From: Methanoregula formicica SMSP
GTDB lineage: Archaea; Halobacteriota; Methanomicrobia; Methanomicrobiales; Methanospirillaceae
Reading direction: 5' to 3'
Length of the DNA stretch: 64,000 bases
NCBI RefSeq assembly: GCF_000327485.1
Contig: NC_019943.1
Span: forward strand, 806,001-870,000
Below the pieces are notes generated by a model. It was not told the origin of the DNA. It was given only the letters and a program-made list of their open reading frames with translations, and did not search any database. Below are positions 52,803 through 61,991 of the stretch, piece after piece. The first letter of the stretch is position 1; each line of letters opens with the position of its first letter. The translations under genes and the position numbers were made by a program.

Positions 52803-53180
52803 CTAGAGGTCCGGTGCCCTGGCGAATCCGGGTTTCCGGTAGCTCATGTAGAGATGGTTGTGCCGCTTTGCCCATTTCATCATGGGGCCGAGCGCCTCGC
52901 GGAGTTCCCTCCCATGTTCCGTAAGGTGGTATTCCACCCTTGGCGGGACTTCGTCATAAGAGATACGCTCGATCAGCCCGGTATCGGAGAGCTCTTTGAG
53001 CACATCGGCAAGCGACTTGGGACTGATCTCACCGCAGTCTTTCATGATGTCCTTAAACCTCATCGAAGGTCGCCGGCCCAGCTCCCAGACAATGCAGATC
53101 GTCCATTTCCGTGCGATCGTCGGCATGATCCCCCGCAGGCAGCAGACGCAGAGGTGGTCGTAGTCGCTTTCGTCCGCCAT
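52803..53180 (-). CDS. HxlR-family winged-helix regulator
   Basis: This 125-residue protein has the HxlR domain: 'MPTIARKWTICIVWELGRRPSMRFKDIMKDCGEISPKSLADVLKELSDTGLIERISYDEVPPRVEYHLTEHGRELREALGPMMKWAKRH'. A cysteine cluster 'CVCC' lies just before the domain (residues 11-14), with another Cys in 'TICIVW' and 'KDCGE', so redox or metal sensing is possible. It is transcribed divergently from mcrB with a 184-base shared gap, making the mcr operon its best candidate target. A truncated copy lies at 37491-37685. Confidence 0.88.
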   Translation of the reverse strand: MADESDYDHLCVCCLRGIMPTIARKWTICIVWELGRRPSMRFKDIMKDCGEISPKSLADVLKELSDTGLIERISYDEVPPRVEYHLTEHGRELREALGPMMKWAKRHNHLYMSYRKPGFARAPDL

Positions 53181-53364
53181 AGTTACTGCATTACTATAAA
53201 GTTTATACTATTAATAATTCGGCAACACAAGTTTTAAGAAATCAGAATAATTTTTCCATTGGTGCTATTATGTATTACAACAAACAGCTACGACTATTGG
53301 CCGCCACCGGTATGCCAACGCAGGCCGGCTCCCTGAAGGCCCGTTATCTGGGAAGGGGATGACC
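53181..53364. promoter_or_regulatory. Divergent hxlR/mcr promoter region and mcr leader
   Basis: AGTTTATACTATTAAT (about 53199-53214) can serve as TATA element in both directions. For mcr this leaves a 5' leader of roughly 130 bases before ATG 53365; for the HxlR gene the transcript would start near its ATG. GGGGATGA (53356-53363) just before mcrB is the likely ribosome site. Confidence 0.5.
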
Positions 53365-54669
53365 ATGGCGCACTACTCTGAGACCATCGACCTCTATTCC
53401 GATGACGGGAAACTGCTGAAGAGCAACGTGCAGCTGCACCGCATCAGCCCGCTCCTGAACCCGGCGGCCCGGACGATCGTTGACCTGACGAAACGGACGA
53501 TCAACGTGAACCTTGCCGGGATCGAGGAAGCCTTAAAAACAGCAAGGCTCGGCAAGGGCCGCATTCCCGGCCGGGAACTCGATCTCCCCATCATGGAGAA
53601 GAAAGACGAACTGATAGCGAAGATCCGGGAAATGGTGCAGGTTGAGGAAGGCGACGATACCGGCATCCAGCAGTTCAATGGCGGCAAGCTCCTGCTTGTC
53701 CGGGCGCCTACGCTGCGGCTGAGCGGAGCATCAACGTACGATGCCGCCATCACCGCTGTTGCTTCTGCCGTGACCTATGCGATTGTCGATACGTTCGATA
53801 TCGATGCGTTCAATGCCTCGACCGTCAAGGCGGCAGCGTGGGGCAGTTACCCGCACACGCAGGACATGGAAGGTGCGCTCGTCACCTCCATCCTCACCAT
53901 CCCCCAGAACAACGAGGGGATCGGGTATGCGCTCCGCAATATCAGCGTCAACCACTTCGTCATGATGACCAACCGGAATGCCCTGCAGGGATCCGCGCTG
54001 GCCTCGACGCTGGAGATGGCCGGGGTCTTCGAGATGGGCGGGGCAATCGGCCCGTTCGAGCGCAACCAGCTTCTCTGCTACGCGTACCAGGGCCTCAATG
54101 CCAATAACATGGTGTACGATATCGTGAAGGAGAACGGCCAGACCGGGACGGTCGGATCCGTTGTCCAGTCACTTGTCGACAGGGCTGTCGAAGACCGCGT
54201 GATCGCCCCCGGGAAGAAAGGCGGGTATTTCCAGTTCTACGACACGAAGGATCCGATGCTCTGGAACGCATACGTATCGGCGGGCACCCTTGCCGCAAGC
54301 ATCGTCAACTGCGGTGCAGGCCGGTTCGTCCAGGCCGTCTCGTCAACGCTCCTGTACTTCAACGATCTGATCGAGCACGAGACCGGTCTTCCTGGCGCGG
54401 ATTTCGGCCGTGTCATGGGGACTGCTGTCGGCTTCTCGTTCTTCAGCCACTCGATCTACGGTGGCGGCGGCCCGGGCATCTTCAACGGCAACCACGTGGT
54501 TACGAGACACGCGTACGGCATGGCCATTCCCTGCGTGGTAGCCGCAGCGGCCATGGACGCCGGCACCCAGATGTTTGCCCCGGAAGGAACCTCGAAGATC
54601 ATGGGCGAGACCTATGGCCGGATGGATGCTTTTGCAAAACCGATCCACCAGATCGCACAGGAGGCCTGA
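53365..54669 (+). CDS. mcrB: McrB, methyl-coenzyme M reductase beta subunit
   Basis: From ATG 53365 (MAHYSETIDLYSDDGKLL) the protein has 434 residues, the normal size. Typical segments are 'RGRxLDLPIMEKKDEL'-like 'GRELDLPIMEKKDELIAKI', 'NQLLCYAYQGLNANNMVYD' and 'FFSHSIYGGGGPGIFNGNHVVTRHAYG'. MCR (alpha2 beta2 gamma2, two F430) makes methane from methyl-CoM and CoB in the cytoplasm; the beta subunit helps form the active-site channel. First gene of the mcrBDGA operon. Confidence 0.95.
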   Translation: MAHYSETIDLYSDDGKLLKSNVQLHRISPLLNPAARTIVDLTKRTINVNLAGIEEALKTARLGKGRIPGRELDLPIMEKKDELIAKIREMVQVEEGDDTGIQQFNGGKLLLVRAPTLRLSGASTYDAAITAVASAVTYAIVDTFDIDAFNASTVKAAAWGSYPHTQDMEGALVTSILTIPQNNEGIGYALRNISVNHFVMMTNRNALQGSALASTLEMAGVFEMGGAIGPFERNQLLCYAYQGLNANNMVYDIVKENGQTGTVGSVVQSLVDRAVEDRVIAPGKKGGYFQFYDTKDPMLWNAYVSAGTLAASIVNCGAGRFVQAVSSTLLYFNDLIEHETGLPGADFGRVMGTAVGFSFFSHSIYGGGGPGIFNGNHVVTRHAYGMAIPCVVAAAAMDAGTQMFAPEGTSKIMGETYGRMDAFAKPIHQIAQEA

Positions 54670-54672
54670 GGC

Positions 54673-55176
54673 ATGCAGCCCGATCATCATGTGTATCCCC
54701 AGTGCCGTATCGTCCCGATGCGCCTCCTCTCCCCGGACACGACAAAACGGCTGCTCGAACGTATCGTGCCCGTTCCCGGCATCCGCCGGATGCTCCTGAA
54801 CGGCCAGAATATCCCCGTTGTCGTGCCGTATGGGCCGGCGCGGGGAACCGCGAACAAAACGAACCTGAGAAAGAGCATCGAGATTGCCGGTAACACCGTT
54901 GACCTGCACGTGCAGGTCGGCACGATCACCCTTGAGGTAGAAGATAAAAGCGTTATTGCGGCCATCCGTGCCATTTGCGACAACTATTTTGTCAATTTCC
55001 CGTGCAGCGTCCAGGAAGGGCGGTTCATGAAGACCCGGCCGAGCCTCGTGGATTATGCAAAATATGGTCCGGAGGCAGATCCGTCCGTTATTGGCCTTGT
55101 CGACCCGAAACGGAAAGAGAAGCCCGCGTTCATCAGTCCTTTGAGCGACCGGGTCTCTGGGGGGTGCGAGCTGTGA
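54673..55176 (+). CDS. mcrD: McrD, methyl-coenzyme M reductase operon protein D
   Basis: This 167-residue protein begins three bases after mcrB. McrD features: 'QCRIVPMRLLSPDTTKRLLERIVPVPGIRRMLLNGQNIPVVVPYGPARGTANKTNLRKSIEIAG' and 'DLHVQVGTITLEVED'. McrD associates with MCR and is thought to assist assembly or cofactor F430 loading; it is not part of the final enzyme. Its stop overlaps the mcrG start (GTGA). Confidence 0.93.
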   Translation: MQPDHHVYPQCRIVPMRLLSPDTTKRLLERIVPVPGIRRMLLNGQNIPVVVPYGPARGTANKTNLRKSIEIAGNTVDLHVQVGTITLEVEDKSVIAAIRAICDNYFVNFPCSVQEGRFMKTRPSLVDYAKYGPEADPSVIGLVDPKRKEKPAFISPLSDRVSGGCEL

Positions 55177-55940
55177 GCGCAAGGAAACCGCAATACGGCC
55201 CGGGGACCTCGGTCGTGGCGGCCAACCGGCGGAAGCAGATGGACCCGGGGCAGGTCCTCACCAAGATGCGGAGCATTACGGACGAGGACATCGTGCTCCT
55301 CCTTGGCCACCGCGCCCCGGGCGAGCGTTTCAGGAACGTCCACCCCCCGGTGACCGAGCAGACCGAGCCGGCCTGCCCCATGCGCAAGCTGGTCAGACCC
55401 ACGGAAGGGGCAAAGAACGGCGACCGTGTGCGATACGTCCAGTTCGCCGACTCGATGTTTAATGCCCCCTGCCAGCCCTACCAGCGGACCTATGCCGAGA
55501 TGTACCGCTTCCGGGGGATCGACCCTGGCACTCTTTCAGGACGTCAGATCGTCGAATGTCGCGAGCGCGATCTCGAACAGTACTGCCGGCTCCTGATCGA
55601 GACCGAGATGTTCGATCCGGCGCTCGTGAGCCTGCGGGGCGCAACGGTTCACGGGCACTCCCTCCGGCTTGCCGAGGACGGGATGCAGTTCGATGCGCTC
55701 CAGCGATGCGTTCTTGGGACCGACGGCATGGTCCGGTACGTGAAAGACCAGATCGGGCTCCCGCTCAACCGGCCGGTCGAGGTGGGAAAACCGCTCGGCC
55801 AGCCCTGGTTAAAAGAGCATTCTACCATCTTCCACTGCCTCGTGGGAACGGCCCTGCGCGACGATGCCGAGTATGTCGAATACCTCAAGCGGATCCATAC
55901 CCTGAGGACACGGTACGGGTTCATGCCAAAGGAGACCTGA
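55173..55940 (+). CDS. mcrG: McrG, methyl-coenzyme M reductase gamma subunit
   Basis: The frame is open upstream, but the GTG at 55173 ([25 protein letters not shown]) gives the expected 255 residues and a four-base overlap with mcrD. '[27 protein letters not shown]' and '[44 protein letters not shown]' are diagnostic of McrG. No mcrC lies between mcrD and mcrG, unlike the usual mcrBDCGA order. GGAG near its 3' end serves mcrA. Confidence 0.95.
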   Translation: MSARKPQYGPGTSVVAANRRKQMDPGQVLTKMRSITDEDIVLLLGHRAPGERFRNVHPPVTEQTEPACPMRKLVRPTEGAKNGDRVRYVQFADSMFNAPCQPYQRTYAEMYRFRGIDPGTLSGRQIVECRERDLEQYCRLLIETEMFDPALVSLRGATVHGHSLRLAEDGMQFDALQRCVLGTDGMVRYVKDQIGLPLNRPVEVGKPLGQPWLKEHSTIFHCLVGTALRDDAEYVEYLKRIHTLRTRYGFMPKET

Positions 55941-57652
55941 TGCAGATGGCATCCGTAGAACATTCCCAGAAACAATTCTTAAAAGCGCTGAAGGAGAAGT
56001 TCAAGGGGCAGGACGTAGAATCGCAGAAGACCGGATTCTACAAGTTCGGCGGGGTGCAGCAGTCCCCGCGCAAGCGCGAGTTCATGGCGGCAACAAAGAA
56101 GATCGAAGCGGATCGCGGGATCTCGATGTACGATCCCGAGCACTGCCACCTGAACGGTATCCCCATGGGCCAGCGGCAGCTGATGACCTACGAGGTCTCG
56201 GGCACCGGTACGTTTGTCGAGGGCGATGACCTCCACTATGTCAATAACTCCGCCATCCAGCAGATGTCGGACGAGATCAAGAGGACGATCATTGTCGGGA
56301 TGGACATTGCGCACAACACGCTCCAGAAGCGCCTGGGGAAAGAGGTCACGCCCCAGACCATCAACGAATATCTCCATATCCTCAACCACGCAATGCCCGG
56401 CGGGGCCGTGGTGCAGGAGCACATGGTGGAGACAAACCCGGGGCTTGTCGACGACTGCTACGTCAAAATTTTCACGGGCAACGACGAGGTAGCCGACGAC
56501 ATCGAGCCGCAGTACCTGCTCAACATCGAGAAGCTCTTCCCGAAGAAGCAGGCCGAGGCGCTCAAGGCCGAGATCGGGAAGTCGATGTACCAGGCCATCC
56601 ACGTGCCGACAATCGTGGTCCGGACCTGCGACGGCGGTACCACCAGCCGGTGGTCGGCCATGCAGATCGGGATGTCGTTCATTGCAGCGTATCGTACCTG
56701 TGCCGGGGAAGCAGCGGTGGCCGATCTGTCGTTTGCTGCAAAGCATGCCGGTGTCATCCAGATGGGTTCCCACCTGCCGGCCCGCAGGGCACGCGGCCCC
56801 AATGAGCCGGGCGGGATCAAGTTCGGGATGTTCTCGGATATGATCCAGGCGGACCGGAAGTATCCCGACGACCCGGCAAAGGCTTCGCTTGAGGTCGTTG
56901 CTGCCGGCGCAGCCCTCTTCGACCAGATCTGGCTTGGCTCCTACATGTCGGGCGGCGTAGGGTTCACCCAGTATGCGACTGCGGCATATACCGACAACAT
57001 CCTCGATGATTTCACGTACTACGGCATGGACTATGTCAAGGACAAGTACGGCTACAACTTCCGGCAGCCGGGCGCAGACAAGGTGATCCGGCCCACGCAG
57101 GATATCGTCAACGACATTGCCACGGAAGTAACGCTATACAGCATGGAGCAGTACGAGAAGTTCCCGACCCTGATGGAGGACCACTTCGGCGGCTCGCAGC
57201 GGGCTGCCGTGATGGCTGCGGCAGCCGGCCTCTCTACGTCCATCACCACCGGTAACTCGAATGCCGGCCTGAACGCGTGGTATCTTTCGATGATTATCCA
57301 TAAGGACGGCTGGTCGCGGCTCGGATTCTTCGGGTATGACCTCCAGGACCAGTGCGGTTCGGCCAACTCGCTCTCCATGGAACCGGACCGGGGCGCCATG
57401 GGCGAGCTCCGCGGCCCCAACTACCCGAACTATGCGATGAACGTGGGCCACCAGGGCGAGTATGCGGCGATTGTCGCGAGTGCGCATTATGGCCGGGCAG
57501 ATGCCTTCTGTTTCGATCCGAGGGTCAAGATCACGTTCGCCGATCCCTCGCTCAAGTTCGATTTCTCGGAGCCGAGAAAGGAGTTTGCGAGAGGGGCGAT
57601 CCGCGAGTTCGAGGCGGCCGGGGAGCGGTCGCTGATCATGCCGGCACGGTAA
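55940..57652 (+). CDS. mcrA: McrA, methyl-coenzyme M reductase alpha subunit
   Basis: From ATG 55940 (overlapping the mcrG stop by one base) the protein has 570 residues; ATG 55946 ([11 protein letters not shown]) is an alternative. Conserved sites are present: '[27 protein letters not shown]' with the normally methylated His and Arg, '[15 protein letters not shown]' with the Gln that contacts F430, and '[19 protein letters not shown]' with the thioglycine and the adjacent Cys. This is the catalytic subunit of methane formation. A T-rich stretch (57697-57712) after a short GC-rich part could terminate the transcript. Confidence 0.97.
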   Translation: MQMASVEHSQKQFLKALKEKFKGQDVESQKTGFYKFGGVQQSPRKREFMAATKKIEADRGISMYDPEHCHLNGIPMGQRQLMTYEVSGTGTFVEGDDLHYVNNSAIQQMSDEIKRTIIVGMDIAHNTLQKRLGKEVTPQTINEYLHILNHAMPGGAVVQEHMVETNPGLVDDCYVKIFTGNDEVADDIEPQYLLNIEKLFPKKQAEALKAEIGKSMYQAIHVPTIVVRTCDGGTTSRWSAMQIGMSFIAAYRTCAGEAAVADLSFAAKHAGVIQMGSHLPARRARGPNEPGGIKFGMFSDMIQADRKYPDDPAKASLEVVAAGAALFDQIWLGSYMSGGVGFTQYATAAYTDNILDDFTYYGMDYVKDKYGYNFRQPGADKVIRPTQDIVNDIATEVTLYSMEQYEKFPTLMEDHFGGSQRAAVMAAAAGLSTSITTGNSNAGLNAWYLSMIIHKDGWSRLGFFGYDLQDQCGSANSLSMEPDRGAMGELRGPNYPNYAMNVGHQGEYAAIVASAHYGRADAFCFDPRVKITFADPSLKFDFSEPRKEFARGAIREFEAAGERSLIMPAR

Positions 57653-58150
57653 GCGTTGCTCCGGGTTGCACGCCCCCTTAACGGAAATATCCCGCTTTTT
57701 ATTTTTCTTGTCCTGTATGCCCTGTTTTTAACCTCAAAAGGGGTCGCTGTCTGTATTCAAGACCCGTCGGCTAAAGGATTTTACTTAAAGATTCATACGA
57801 ATGTAATATTTTTTTTAATAATAGTCATACGTGTCCCCATGATAATACGGGAATATCTTTACCCGCGTCTCTCATTATTATCGATAAAATTGCATCTCCG
57901 CTTTAGGCAAATCATTCCCGTTTTGTTTTTGCACAAATGTATTCGTGCACAGGAAAAATGTTTATTAATTCATACGATTTTGAAAAAATTTAATATCGTG
58001 TCCAACATATGGAATAGCAGGGGTGATGATTCCTGCATCTGGTCGATCCGTCCACCCGATACCATTCGTGGTCATTCCCTTGATGGATCCCCTGCAGGGT
58101 TTATCATCCTCTCGTAGTATGAATAATTTTTATTCCGGAGTGAAATACCG
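57653..58150. other. Intergenic after mcrA
   Basis: Mostly AT-rich. A T-run 'CTTTTTATTTTTCTTG' at 57696-57711 is a likely archaeal terminator for mcr. The open frame across this region has no protein-like character. Confidence 0.5.
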
Positions 58151-58297
58151 ATGGTTGAAACCAGGAAAGCAAAAGGTGCCAAGAGCACACCGGCAAAGAA
58201 AGCAGAACCCAAAAAGGAAGTACCCAAGAAAGCTTCCTCAAAGACAGCAGTTGCAGGAAATCCAACTGCCAAACCTGCCGCCAAAACAAAAAAATAA
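58151..58297 (+). CDS. Tiny Lys/Ala-rich basic protein
   Basis: From ATG 58151 to TAA 58295-58297 the frame encodes 48 residues: MVETRKAKGAKSTPAKKAEP, then KKEVPKKASSKTAVAGNPTA and KPAAKTKK. Over a quarter is Lys, and Lys, Ala, Pro, Ser and Thr dominate, as in histone H1-like tails or ribosome-associated peptides. An AT-rich promoter-like block lies upstream (58110-58140). T-rich sequence follows the stop. It was too short for routine ORF calling. A role as DNA- or RNA-binding protein is inferred from composition only. Confidence 0.65.
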   Translation: MVETRKAKGAKSTPAKKAEPKKEVPKKASSKTAVAGNPTAKPAAKTKK

Positions 58298-59095
58298 TTT
58301 CTTTTCTTTTTAATCATCGATAAGGTCAGTCGGACCGCCAGATAACAACAGCGGGAAGACTCAGGTATTCCTGCAATTAACGGTTGCCTGAAATATCGGG
58401 ACGATCCGCTGTACGGGGGAATCCCGGGATGGCAGGTTTTTCTGAACTACGAAATCGATAAAAAAGATGCCGGACGGGTGTATCCCCGGTCAATACTTCG
58501 GAAGGTACCAAAGATACTGACGGGAGAACACTGCCCGATGCTTGAAGAACGATAGTTCCGGTGTATTCCTTTCTGACATAGTCCCCGTAACGTGACAAGG
58601 TCTCCCTCCTTTTTGATAATTGCGATCCTGTCTGCTCTTATCGCAGGAATGAGGCAGACTTGTCAACAGCGGTATTATTGTACTCTTTTCTCACGGTAAT
58701 GATCTTCTCCGGGCACCTCCCTCTTCCGGTAACCGGAAGTGTGTGATGAGATCCTGTGTTCTTGTGTGTTTGTTTCAGATATGCAGGTCTCCTGGTTGAC
58801 CCGGGAGACCCTGTATTCCGGATCTGACCCGGACAATGTTAAACTTTTTGATTCTTATATGAAATAATGTGAATTTTTTTACCATTACTACTATTATCAA
58901 CAATAACCAGGTTGCGGTGCAGGTAGTCCGTCCCGGGACCCGGCTCGTGGGCGTGTCTATGGTGAAACAACGAACGATTATCCGGTCCGGAAACGACAAG
59001 TCAGTGGTCCGTGAGTATGGATTGCGCACCATTGTTTGAGGAAAAGGAAGAGATGAGGGATGTGCAATGATGAGTCAGAACTCTTCTGCAATCCC
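58298..59095. other. Long intergenic region with a degenerate leader-like element
   Basis: No supported gene in about 800 bases. The segment 58780-58875 ('CAGGTCTCCTGGTTGACCC', then 'CTGTATTCC', then 'GTTAAACTTTTTGATTC' and 'TATGAAATAATGTG') follows the order of elements upstream of the repeat genes at 37330-37430 and 59500-59590, so it may be a decayed third copy of that leader. Confidence 0.5.
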
Positions 59096-59600
59096 CTATC
59101 CCCAGCGGTAGAGTGTTGCAATGGGGTCGCTTTTCGGGAACAGGTTGCAGACGAGTCCTTTTCCCCGCAGAAAGCGTTCTGCGGTTGCCGGTGAGACCGG
59201 CATGATCTTATCTTTTACTGTACGGTCGGTTGGCCAGAGATGGAGGTAGTAGGTGATCCGTTTTTCCGGATCGGTGTGGATGTAGAGATCTTTCCCCTGG
59301 TGCTGGAACCCGTTGGATCTCTTCTGTGGCCGGGGGGCTGCATAGAGGCATTCATCAAACCGCGTGTCGATCTCGGCTCTCCTGCTGCCATTAAACAGTG
59401 TTGTCTTCATTCCCACAACTCCCGTTGTACCGGGAATCGGTTTTCCCGCCGTTCCAGGTACAACGATTGTTTATTTGTCTTGTCGAAAGTGCGGGTGTTT
59501 CTGGAGGTCCAGGCATACCCTGTATACCTTGTGAGTCCCGAATTCGCATAAACTTTTTTATTTTTGTATGAAAAAGTATGTAAAATTTTTTCAAATATGA
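59085..59600 (-). repeat. About 520-bp direct repeat, copy 2 (gene plus leader)
   Basis: Partner of 36912-37435, same orientation. The region between the copies holds the NikR paralog, hcg, hmd and mcr genes. Confidence 0.85.
59096..59416 (-). CDS. Conserved hypothetical protein, copy 2 (six codons shorter)
   Basis: This 106-residue protein is nearly identical to the one at 36912-37253 (for example Gln to Arg in 'DTQF', Ser to Pro in 'LHLWS'). A TAG replaces the Tyr codon after 'LYRWG', so the last six or so residues are lost. The same hairpin leader lies upstream (59424-59464), with TATA-like sequence near 59550-59580. I do not recognise the family. Whether the shorter form works is unknown. 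Confidence 0.65.
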   Translation of the reverse strand: MGMKTTLFNGSRRAEIDTRFDECLYAAPRPQKRSNGFQHQGKDLYIHTDPEKRITYYLHLWPTDRTVKDKIMPVSPATAERFLRGKGLVCNLFPKSDPIATLYRWG

Positions 59601-59721
59601 TACGATAACCGCGAATGAACCTGGGTAGCGCATGCTATGCAATGCTCTCCCTCACATATCAATGGTATAGAATGAGAGGAAGGATCCATTTCCCTATGAT
59701 GCCCGTTCCCGTGACCTGATC

Positions 59722-60627
59722 TCAGTCTGCCCTCACCACAATGCCGGTGATCTTCCTGTTCAGGGTCAGGTTGGGGATGGGATCGAATTGCACCCCGATT
59801 TCCGGATCGACAGCACCAGTTAATACCGAACGGTAGGTCACGTGCATGTTGCTGCAGGAAACCTCGTTAAGACTCCGGTTCACTGATTCGAAGAGAGCAT
59901 CCCGGAATCCTCGTGGCAGGTTGCGATACAGGGTCACGTTCACCTGAGTCGTGTTGGGATACCCCTGGCTTACCACCGAACTTTCCAGTGCCAGCTGAGC
60001 GTTGCCGTTCCCGCTTGCCATCGGATGACCGGGATCCGGGGTGATATTGACCACCTGGATTTCCACAAGGGAGCAGGCTGCGGAATCGTTCACCCAAGGC
60101 GTTGTACCGATATCGAAAAGCGTCTCCGTTATCCCGTACGTGACCTCATCCATGCTGGCATACTGGAGCGGTGCCGAGAGTGATCCTTTCGTCACGTTCA
60201 CGTTGCCAAAAGACCAGGTGTATCCCTGATCCTGCCAGAAGTTGTTCACGGGCTGGTACGTGAAATTCACCATCCGGAGGGCGCTAGAGGGTTGTGCCGT
60301 GCTGTCGTTGACAATGTCTGTCCGCAGGTATCCCTTGTCTTCGCCCTGTATCCGGAGAACTCCCCCGGATTTCACCGGATCGAAGGTGAAGTCCCCGCCC
60401 CCCAGCGGAACTGGCTCGGAGAATCGCGTCTTCCTTTTTAAGGATGCCGCAGTCTCGATGTCCGATGAGAATTTCAGGATACCGGTCTCGACCAGCCTGA
60501 TATGCGTGATCTCGGACTGCTCTTTCATTGACGGGACAAAGTACGCGTTCCATGCTGCAAAGAACGTCACGATGACTGCGAGGATGAGCATGGCGGCAAC
60601 AACCGGGGCGACAGCGTCATCGGTCAT
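59722..60627 (-). CDS. Archaeal type IV pilin-like protein, large
   Basis: This 301-residue protein begins 'MTDDAVAPVVAAMLILAVIVTFFAAWNAYFVPSMKEQ', a class III-type N-terminus with a hydrophobic helix directly after the start. The remainder is a large extracellular beta-rich domain with many Asn-X-Thr/Ser sites ('ALRMVNFTYQPVNNFWQDQGYTWSFGNVNVTKGSLSAPLQYASMDEVTYG'). Members attach by the N-terminal helix to pilus-like assemblies or to the membrane. Start overlaps the stop of the upstream pilin-like gene at 60624 by four bases. Confidence 0.75.
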   Translation of the reverse strand: MTDDAVAPVVAAMLILAVIVTFFAAWNAYFVPSMKEQSEITHIRLVETGILKFSSDIETAASLKRKTRFSEPVPLGGGDFTFDPVKSGGVLRIQGEDKGYLRTDIVNDSTAQPSSALRMVNFTYQPVNNFWQDQGYTWSFGNVNVTKGSLSAPLQYASMDEVTYGITETLFDIGTTPWVNDSAACSLVEIQVVNITPDPGHPMASGNGNAQLALESSVVSQGYPNTTQVNVTLYRNLPRGFRDALFESVNRSLNEVSCSNMHVTYRSVLTGAVDPEIGVQFDPIPNLTLNRKITGIVVRAD

Positions 60628-61043
60628 GGGCCGGCCCTCCCGGTATAGATCACGGTACGGGGGGTGATCATCTTTATTGTCTCATTCCCTTCAGGCGATC
60701 CAGGCATTTTCACCGTCACGTTGCTGCCAAGGTCAAACACCGTTTTGTCGGGAGCAACGACGAGGTTGCCGGACTTCCCGCTGAATGATCTCTTCCAGGT
60801 CTCGTTCACGATCACCACGTTCAGGTCTTCGACCTTTACCCAGTCTCCTCCTTTGTGCCAGAACGTGAAATTACCGGTTGCATCGCTTGTCATCATGATG
60901 GTGACCGTTGGTTCGCGGTCTACCGGCAGGTAATTGAAGAGTGCTGCGGAAAAGACCGCGAGCAGCACAACGACCAGGGCGATCATGAGCATCTCCCCGA
61001 CAACCTCAGAGACTCCCGGTTCATTGTGTTCCTTTAGGTTCAC
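60624..61043 (-). CDS. Archaeal type IV pilin (DUF1628-type N-terminus)
   Basis: This 139-residue protein reads 'MNLKEHNEPGVSEVVGEMLMIALVVVLLAVFSAALFNYLP': a short positively charged start, 'GVSEVVGEMLMIALVVVLLA' as the pilin N-helix with the cleavage region before it, then a beta-rich domain with Asn-linked glycosylation sites. It is the first gene of a minus-strand pair with the large pilin-like protein. Divergent pilin genes lie to its right. Expected function: minor or major pilin in an adhesion pilus. Confidence 0.8.
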   Translation of the reverse strand: MNLKEHNEPGVSEVVGEMLMIALVVVLLAVFSAALFNYLPVDREPTVTIMMTSDATGNFTFWHKGGDWVKVEDLNVVIVNETWKRSFSGKSGNLVVAPDKTVFDLGSNVTVKMPGSPEGNETIKMITPRTVIYTGRAGP

Positions 61044-61349
61044 GAGTGTTCACGTCCTGTCGCTGCTGGAGTTGTATGGTGAAATGCTGCGGGATACCCG
61101 GCATCCCGCACCTGCCGGATTTCGTTCATGGATTTTACTATGTTTTTCCCAGCGTAATTAAGCATAAAGTAATAAAAAATTTTCTTTTTATGTTATTCTG
61201 GCAGAGGCGTTTTTCCGGAATATCTGTCATAAAAAATTATACGAATCTGCGTACCGGGGAATGTCAAATAGTCATATTCATATAACATTGAATGTTACTT
61301 TATGAAAAATAAGTATAATTTTTCTTTGAATGTTGGTGGGAGGAAGACT

Positions 61350-61991
61350 ATGTGCCGCAACGAACACGCCGTATCCCCGGTTGTCGGCGTCATGCTGATG
61401 CTTTCGGTGACAATCATCATTGCAGCGATCGTGAGCGCAACGGCCGGCAGTTATTCGGGCACGCAAAAATCCGCCCCCTCCGGTGTTCTCGAAGTCCATT
61501 TTTACGAGAACCGTTCGTATGGAAGTTTTTCTGCTCATGCGATGACCATCGAGCATATCAGCGGGGCTCCCCTCCAGACAAAGGACCTGAGTATATCCAC
61601 CTATTACCGGAATGAGTCCGGGCAGTTGATCAAAGGTACGCTTTCCGGGGAGAAGTCCGTGGAGATCGATTCGGGTGATTACTGTGCGCCCCTCTTCATC
61701 AACGACCAGGACCGGTTCGAGGGATCGCCCCTCCAGCATTCCTCTTCCGCCCGGCACAGGAGCTGGTTCGGGAACTCTTCTGCGGTCCTGATGGCCGGAG
61801 ATGTTCTTGTAACCCCGGCCCAGTTCTGCGGATCTGTTGCCGGCCACGAGAACCTGGGCCTGAATACCCTCCTGAACCTTGGCGAGAAGACCTCGGATGA
61901 CGGGTACAAGGCCGGAGACGTCATTACCGTCAAGATTGTCCATATCCAGAGCGGGCAGGTGATCTTTGACAAGGATGTGGTGGTCGTTTGA
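61350..61991 (+). CDS. Archaeal type IV pilin, first of tandem pair
   Basis: From ATG 61350 (MCRNEHAVSPVVGVMLMLSV) the protein has 213 residues; the frame is open to 61302 but the extension is low in hydrophobic or pilin character. 'AVSPVVGVMLMLSVTIIIAAIVSATAG' is the archaeal pilin N-terminal domain. The rest is a secreted domain with 'HISGAPLQTKDLSISTYY' and 'GYKAGDVITVKIVHIQSGQVIFDKDVVV', typical of the family. Its stop overlaps the start of the next pilin gene. Confidence 0.85.
   Translation: MCRNEHAVSPVVGVMLMLSVTIIIAAIVSATAGSYSGTQKSAPSGVLEVHFYENRSYGSFSAHAMTIEHISGAPLQTKDLSISTYYRNESGQLIKGTLSGEKSVEIDSGDYCAPLFINDQDRFEGSPLQHSSSARHRSWFGNSSAVLMAGDVLVTPAQFCGSVAGHENLGLNTLLNLGEKTSDDGYKAGDVITVKIVHIQSGQVIFDKDVVVV

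Noticed and set aside
57656-58117. 153-codon frame after mcrA
   Set aside because: Crosses the AT-rich mcr terminator region and reads as random hydrophobic sequence.
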